DNA of 38,016 nucleotides from Snuella sedimenti (GTDB lineage Bacteria; Bacteroidota; Bacteroidia; Flavobacteriales; Flavobacteriaceae): contig NZ_JAELVQ010000032.1 of the NCBI RefSeq assembly GCF_016428595.1, forward strand, positions 1 to 38,016, in the 5' to 3' direction. Every line of letters starts with the position of its first letter. Position 1 is the first letter of the stretch. Positions 12,101-21,100 of this stretch are shown piece by piece. A program made the position numbers and the translations under genes. The notes beneath the pieces were generated by a model, which was not told the origin of the DNA, did no database searches, and saw nothing but the letters and a program-made list of their open reading frames with translations.

Positions 12101-15100
12101 TTCTTCAGAAAGTTCTAATCCCTTTGAAAAATCATCTAAAAAAACTGTTAATAATTCTAATTTAAAATGGGTAAATAGTTCTGCAAATGATCTTGTGGAA
12201 AGTATAATCTTTGCAGAAATATCTTCTAACATAAAACCTATACGATCTTTAGGATATTTTGGATCAATTGGCACATAAGCTCCTCCTGATTTTAAAACCC
12301 CCAAAATCCCTACAATCATATTCAATGACCGATCTAAACATATAGGAACAAGGGTTTCTTTTTCAACTCCAATCTCTATTAAATAATGTCCTAATTGATT
12401 CGATAAATCATCTAATTCTTTATACGTCAATTGACTATCACCAAAAACAATCGCTATTGATTCTGGTGATTTTAAAACCTGTTCTTTAAAATAATCCAGA
12501 ACCGTCTTATCCGCAGGATAATTAACGGTTGTGTTATTGAAAGTTTCTAATAATTGATATCGCCCTTCTTGGGGTAAGTAGTTTAATTCACTGATTTTTG
12601 TCGCACCATTTAAAAAACTCTTTAATAATTCTTCTAAATGATCTTGAATCATCCTTATCTTTTCATCTGAAATGACTCCTTCGTTATATCCAAACCTAAT
12701 TGTTATTCCTTCGGATGAAGGGATAATAATTAACGAAAGTGTATAATTTGTACTTTCAATTCCTTTTGCATTTTCGATCATGAATTTAGCACTGGATTCT
12801 CCTGACGATATTTCTTCAGCTGGATAGTTTTCAAAAACCAACAAACTATCAAATAAAGTCCCTTTTATACTACTTTGTGACTCTATACTACTCAATGGTA
12901 AATAGCCATATTCTTCTCTGCCTGTTGTATGACCATCTTGTAGAGCTTGTAACCAATCTACAACTTTAAGATCATTGCTAATTGTGCTACACACCGGGAT
13001 CGTGTTGATGTACAATCCGACTTTTTTTTCTACGTTTTTAATACCTGAATCTCTTCCTGATATTATAGCTCCAAAAACTACATCCTCTTGACCTGTATAT
13101 TTTGATAGCAAATATGACCAAACTCCTTGTATTAAAGTATTGACCGTTATACGGTGTTTCTCTGTAAATGACTGTATAGCTCCCCGAAAAACAAATTCCT
13201 TCTCCTTATTACCAAAGACCCTGTTTCGTTTAGATACATCGCTTATAAATGGAAGATATGTTGGTGAAGTAATCGATGATAGATAATCTCTCCAGTATAC
13301 TAATCCTTCATCTTTATTCTTTGAAGAGATTTGACGAATGTGTGTACCGTAATTATCTAATGGTAAATCTGGAAATACCCCTTCGGTTTCAAATTTATTA
13401 TAACATAACATAAAGCTATGTATCAAATTTGATAATGACCATCCATCCCATAATATATGATGATTAGTGAAGACCATACGTGTACGTCCATCCCCTATAT
13501 TTATTAACGTAACCCTAAACAATGAAGCTTGTTCTAATATAAAACCCAAGACCCGATCCTTTTCTAAAAACTCTTCCATTGAAGCTAATAATTCTTCTCT
13601 TGAAAGTGTACTATAATCAATCTCTGTTATTGGGACTTTCACCTGATTATATACACATTGTACAGGAAGATCTAATCCCTCCACAAAAATAGCAGTACGT
13701 AATATGGTATGTCTTTCCATAAGATATGCCCAACTTTTCCGAAATATCTCTTTTGAAAATCTTCCTACTAAGTCACATTGGAACTGTACAATATAGGCTC
13801 CGGTATCCTCACCCCCATATAAACTATGAAACAATAAACCTTCTTGTAATGGACTTAGTGGATAAATATCTACTAATTCCCCCTGGGGATTCAACACTGA
13901 TTTAAAATCTAATAAATTTTTATTTGTTACACTTAATGGTAAACTATAGTCACTAACTGTTGTTATTTTATAATCAATGTCACGGCAATGCGCTATAATA
14001 TCTTCTAAAGACCTAATGTACTTATTTGCCAGAGCTTCTATAGTTTGTCGATTGTAGCGCTTACTATCATAACTCCAGTCCAATTGTAAACACCCATCTA
14101 CAATCATACTGTTGATAGACATTTTGTGTGAATATGTATTCCCAACACTTATTGTTTTTCCTGATGATTCTCTAGCAAAACCTATCAGACTATCCACTTC
14201 TTTTGAAACACTGTTGTCAAAACTTCCCAGATAGTTAAAAACAATTTCCTGATAGTCCATATCTAATGCTTCTTGAACTTCTTCTTTTCCTAAATAACGA
14301 AGTACACTATATCCGATTCCTTTGTTAGGAACGCCTCTAAGCATATCCTTAACATCTGCAATAAGTAAACCTAACTCTTCTTTTCCTTTGACATCTAAAC
14401 ACACGGGGTAAATCGTAGTAAACCAGCCCAAGGTTCTAGTAAGGTCTATTCCTTCAAAAAGCTCTTCTCGTCCATGTCCCTCTAAACCTATGACCACTTT
14501 CTCTGTATCCAACCAACCTTCTAATGCTATTGATAAAGCACTTAACAAAATATCATTGATCTCTGTACCATAAATACCATGAATATCCTTCATTAAAGCT
14601 TCTGTGGATAGTGTATCTAGTTTTACGCTATAATTGTTTACCCCTTCAAAAGAAATGGACTGACCGTAATCCTTATCTACTGGTAACGGAACATAATTTG
14701 ACAAGACCCTCTTCCAATATTTATACTCCCCTTCCAATGCTAACGACCCTGCATAATCTTTTAATGACATCGTCCATTGTCGATATGACGTCCCTTTCTC
14801 TGGTAGACTTGCCTCCTTGCCTTCTTGGAAATCTTCAATAATATTGGTCAAATCTTCTAACAAAATTCGCCACGAAACCCCATCTATCGCCAAATGATGA
14901 ACCCCTATAAACAGTCGGTTTTCTTTTTCTTCCTCGGAAGTCTTAATCCATACAAAGCGTGTCACATCTCCTCTTAAAATATCTAAATCAACTTGGTACT
15001 TGTTACAAATAGGGGTAACCTCTTCTAATGATTTTACATTCTCTACAATAAGCTCTTGTTCATAAGCACCATAACGCTGTACTGGATACATAGTTCCTTC

Positions 15101-18100
15101 ATCATAAGCATATTGTAAGCGTAATACATCATGATGCGCTAATAGCTTTGATATAGCTATTCCTAATATTTCTTCTGTAATTGATTTTGAAACGTTAAGC
15201 AATACAGATTGATTGTAATGATTATAAGCCGTGTAATTGGCATCAAAAAATTGCCTTTGAATTGGGTGCAACACTACTTCTCCCTCTAATACACCTGACT
15301 CCTTAATGATTTCATTTGCTTCTCTTAGGTGCAACGAAATCTCCGAAATTGTTTGATGACTAAATATATCCTTTACTTGATAGTGAATACCTAATGACTT
15401 ACTTCGACTTACAAGCTGAATCGCCTTGATGGAATCTCCTCCCAATTCAAAGAAATTGTCTGTGACTCCTATACGATCTATATCTAACAGATCTTGCCAA
15501 ACAGCTACTAATTGTGCCTCTATATCGTTCGACGGACCTACATAAACCCCTGTCTGATAAGTACTATCATCTATCGCCGGCAATGCTCTTTTATCTATCT
15601 TTCCATTAGAGGTCAGCGGAAAGGACTCCATTTGCATATACAACCTAGGTACCATATAATCAGGCAGCTTGGATGCCAGCTCTTTCTGAAGGAACTGATT
15701 ATCAACCCCTGACTCGGCAATAACATATGCCACCAATTGCTTGTTCCCTGAACCATCCTCCTTCACTATAACTACAGACTGCTTTACAATCTCTAATTCA
15801 TCCAATGCTGACTCTATCTCTCCTAATTCAATACGGTAACCCCTAATCTTTACCTGATTATCTTTTCTTCCTATAAAATCAATTTCTCCATTAGGCAACC
15901 ATCTTACTAAATCTCCTGTTTTATATATTTTTTTATTGTCTTTAAATGGATGAGGTATAAACTTTTCTCTTGTTAATTCAGGCTGATTTAAATAGCCTCT
16001 CGCTAGACCTTGTCCAGAAATACATAATTCACCAACAACACCTATAGGACACAACTCATTATTTTCCCCTATTACATAAACCTCTGTGTTACTGAATGGC
16101 GTTCCAAGACTTATTTTTTGTAGAGGATTATATAAATCAATCTTTTTGATCAACTTACCAACAGTCGTTTCTGTTGGACCATAATGATTATAAACATCTC
16201 CTGAATATTTTTTTTCTTTTAAGAAAAGAAGCATTTCTTCCTTTAACTCTTCTCCTCCAAATATTAAGCACTTTTTAGGCAGAAATGTAAACTTTTCAGA
16301 TTGTAATGAGTACCAATATGAAGGAACAATTTTTATACAATCAAAATGTAAATTAGACATTTTTTCTGCATTAACAATTGTTTCTTTTGCTAGCACATGT
16401 AAAGTTCCCCCATCAAATAATGGTGGAAAGATAATAGAAACCACAGCATCTGCTGAAATGGTAGCAGTTAAAGCAAAACTTTTACATTTTTTAATATTAG
16501 TACGGTTATAAAGACCATAAATATGATCTAATACACTATGATGCTCTATTAATACTCCTTTTGGATTTCCAGTTGTTCCTGAAGTATATATTACATAAGC
16601 TAAATCTGAAGGAGAAATAGCTACTTCTAGTTTTGATAATGGATATAATCTTTCTTCTAGTTCATCTATATAAAGGAGATGGTATTTATTATTACCAGAG
16701 AAAGTAATGTTTGAAGACTTACTTGTTACTATAATATCTGCTTCGATATCTTTTAGAATAAACGCAATTCGTTCTGCTGGAAAAATAGGATCTATAGGAA
16801 CATAAGCACCTCCTGATTTTAGAATTCCTAGTAAACCAATAATTGTTTCCAATGAAGGTTCCATACAAATTGGCACGAGCTTTTCTTTTGTAATATCATG
16901 AGAGGCGAGACAATGTGCTACTTGATTCGATTTTTCGTCTAATTCCTTATATGTTAATTTTGTCCCTTCAAAAACTAATGCAATTGATTCCGGTGTGTTT
17001 TGAACCTGTGTCTCAAATAAATCAATAATATTTTTTCCTTCTTCATAACTTACTTTTGATACTCCAAAATTTTGCAATAAGTCCGCCTTTTCCTCGTCAG
17101 TAAGTATTTCTAATGTATCTATCGACTGATCTATATCATTCAATACACTACTAATTAACTGATTGAAATGCACGGCCATTCGTCCAATTGTTTCCTCTTT
17201 GAATAATGCCTTTGCATACGTTATAGAACAGGCTATTCCATTATCCATTTCAACAGCATTAAAAGTCATATCAAACTTAGGTGTCGTAAACTCTTGTACT
17301 AACACTTCTAGTTTGTTTTCTCCTAAACTCATCCCTGTTACTTCTTCATTGTTTTGTAATGCAAATAAGGTTTGGAATAACGGAGTACGACTTTGGTCTC
17401 TTTCTATTTCTAAATTATCCACAATACGCTCAAAAGGAATATCTTGATGTGCATATGCATCTAAACAGGTTTCTTTTACTTGTTTTAATAGTGATAAAAA
17501 AGACACATCACTCTTTAATTCGTCACGAAGAACCAGCGTATTTACAAAAAAACCAATAAGCCCCGCTATTTCCATTTGTTCTCTGTTGGCTATCGGTGTT
17601 CCAACACTTATATCCAAACTACCTGTATAACGATATAATAGTACTTTATAAACACTCAATAAAGTCATAAATAACGTTGCATTATTCTCTTTTGATAATT
17701 CTTGTAATTTTTGCTGTGATGAGCCATCAATCATAAACTCAAATATTCCACCTTCTGTAGATTGAATCGCTGGGCGTACATAATCGATAGGTAGTTCTAA
17801 CGGCTTCGATTCTTCTAATTTATCTTTCCAATACATCATTTTACTTTTCAGGACTTCTCCTGAAAGATATCCCCGTTGCCAAATACTGTAATCCGCATAT
17901 TGAATTGGTAATTCTGCTAAAGGAGATTCTTCTCCTTTAAGTAAACTTTCATAATACGCCTCTAATTCATTTACGAAAATTGGAATGGACCAACCATCTG
18001 AAGCAATATGATGCATTACAAAAATTATAACATGACTAGAATCTCCTTCTTTTAATACATTAACTCGCAACATATAATCATTGGCAAGATCAAATACTTT

Positions 18101-21100
18101 TCTAGTCTCTTGTTCAATAAAACTCGGAACATCAGTCGGCAATTCTGGAATATAGCTAACTTCAAAGCCATCACTATCTTTAATATACTGATAGCCTATC
18201 CCATTTTCTTCTCTAAAAACGGTTCGCAAAGACTCATGCCGGGTAACCAAAGAGCGCATCGCTCTTGAAAATAATTCGGCGTCCAATGATCCTTCTATTC
18301 GCAATGCTGCCGGAATATGATAAGCTACACTACCTTGAAGTTGGTCTATAAACCATAATCGCTCCTGTGCATAGGATAATGGTATTCGATCCGGACGCTC
18401 CATTGCCATAATCGGCGGCACTAAGGAAGAACTAGCATGGGAAACAATTCTCCCTAACTCTTTTATTGTAGAGTTTGCAAATACATCTCTAATGCTTATT
18501 GATACATCTAATTGTGATTTTATGATAGAAACTAGACGAATTCCTAATAATGAATGACCTCCCAATTCAAAGAAATTATCTGTAACTCCTATACGGTCTA
18601 AATCTAGCAGATCTTGCCAAATAGCTACTAATTGTGCCTCTATATTGTTCGACGGACCAACATAACCCCCAGTTTGATAAGTACTATCATCAATCGCCGG
18701 CAATGCTCTTTTATCAATTTTCCCAATGGAGGTCAGCGGAAAGGATTCCACTTGCATATACAACCTCGGCACCATATAATCAGGTAGCTTGGCTGCCAGC
18801 TCTTTATGAAGCAAATTATTATCAACCCCTGACTCTGCAATAACATATGCCACCAATTGCTTGTTCCCTGAACCATCCTCCTTCACTATAACTACAGACT
18901 GCTTTACAAGCTCTAATCCATCCAACGCCGACTCTATCTCTCCCAACTCTATGCGGTAACCTCTAATCTTTACCTGATCGTCTTTTCTACCCAGGTATTC
19001 TAATTCACCATCTGTGTTGATCTTTACCAAATCCCCACTTCTATAGTATTTCCTTGATTCGTTGCCAATTTCTAAGGTTACAAATCGTTCTTTGGTAAGA
19101 TCTTCCCTGTTTAAATATCCTCGTGCCAATCCTGCTCCTGTAACATATAGCTCGCCCTGTACACCCGTTGGCACTAATTTCTGTGAATCGTCCAAAATCA
19201 CACACCCCAATGTTGGAATTGGAACTCCAATGTTACTTTGATTGGATGCGATCTCTTTCTCCGTGATTTCCTTGTAAGTGACATGCACGGTGGTTTCTGT
19301 AATTCCATACATATTGACCATCTTACAAGCTGTATATCTTTCCTTCCAATCTTTTACAATTTGTGGATGCAAGGCTTCCCCTCCAAAAATCACATAACGA
19401 ACCTGTAAGTCTAGATTGTTTTGTAATACTCGTTCCTGTAATACACTAAATGATGACGGTGTTTGATTTAAGATCGTAACGCCTTCATTGGCCAATAAGC
19501 TTCCAAAAAGTTCTGGATCTTTGGTATAGGATTTTGGAACTACAACCAGTTTTCCCCCAAATAATAAAGCGCCATACATCTCCCATACAGAAAAATCAAA
19601 GTTGTAAGAATGAAACATACTCCAAACATCATTTTCATTAAAGTCAAATAATGAAGTGTCATTATAGAATAATCGTGTTACGTTTTCATGTGTAATCAAT
19701 ACGCCTTTTGGTGTTCCGGTCGTTCCAGATGTATAGATAACATAGAGCAATTGATCACTCTTTAACGTGTTTTCAGTTTTTACCGTTGGGTAGGTTTCTA
19801 AGGTTTCTGCAATCGTGTCCAACTCAACTACTTCTATACTTTCTGAGAAGAATTCCGCGAAAGCGTGCTCCGTCACGACTATTTCAGCTTTGAGATCATT
19901 TAAAATGAAATCAACTCGTTCTTGTGGATAATCAGGATCAATTGGAACATAAACACCGCCAGCTTTTACAATTCCCAACATGCCGACAATCATGTGCAAT
20001 GATCGGTCAACACAAATTGGGACAAAGGTTTCGTCTTTTACTCCTTTCTCCCGTAAATAATGTGCTAACTGATTCGACCTTTCATCAAGCTCTTTGTAAG
20101 TAAGTTTTTGGCCTTCATACACAGCTGCTACAGCTTTTGAGCTTTTTTGCACCTGAAACTCAAATAGACTTAATATCGTTTCATCTTGAGAATAATCTAC
20201 AGCAGTGTTATTATATAAGTCTAACAACTCTGCATGCTCTTCTGTTGTTAAATATTGTAAATCACCAACATATTCTACTCCACTTACAAAGCTTTCCAAT
20301 AACGTTTGTAAGTGGGTTTTGATCTTAGCAATCATTTCACTATCAATATTGGCATCGTTATATCCTATTTTGATTGTGATACCTTTTTGAGATGGTAAAA
20401 TCACTAAAGATAAGGTATAGTTTGTACTTTCAATACTTTTTATATTTTCTAAATTAAATTCTAAAATTGATTCTGATGTTATTTCTTCTACTGGATAGTT
20501 TTCAAAAACAACTACAGTGTCAAACAATGATTTATTTAACCCACTTTGTGACTCAATACTACTTATTGAAAGATAACTATACTCTTCACGTGCTACTGTA
20601 TGTTCATTTTGAAGTTCCTGTAACCAATCTGTAATTTTTGTATCATCTTTTATAGTACTACATACAGGAATCGTATTGATATATAATCCTACTTTATCTT
20701 CAATTCCTTTTATATATGAATCTCTTCCCGAAACCGTTACTCCAAAAACAACCGTTTCTTGTACTATATATTTGGATAATAAAACCGACCATACTCCTTG
20801 TAATAAAGTGTTTACCGTAACTCTATTTTGTTCTGTATATGTATAAAGTTTTTTATTTAAGTCTTCAGGCAATATAAATTTATAATCTAAGTTTCCAAAT
20901 ATTTTGTTTCGCTTAGCAACATTATTTAAGAATGGAAAGTATGTTGGAGATGTAACTTTCGATAAATAGTTTTTCCAATATGATAACCCAATGCTTTCGC
21001 TATTATCAGAGATTTTACGAATGTGAGCTCCATAGTCGTCTAATATAATCTCTGGTAATGTTCCTCCTCTTTCAAGCTGCGTATAACACGTCATGAAATT

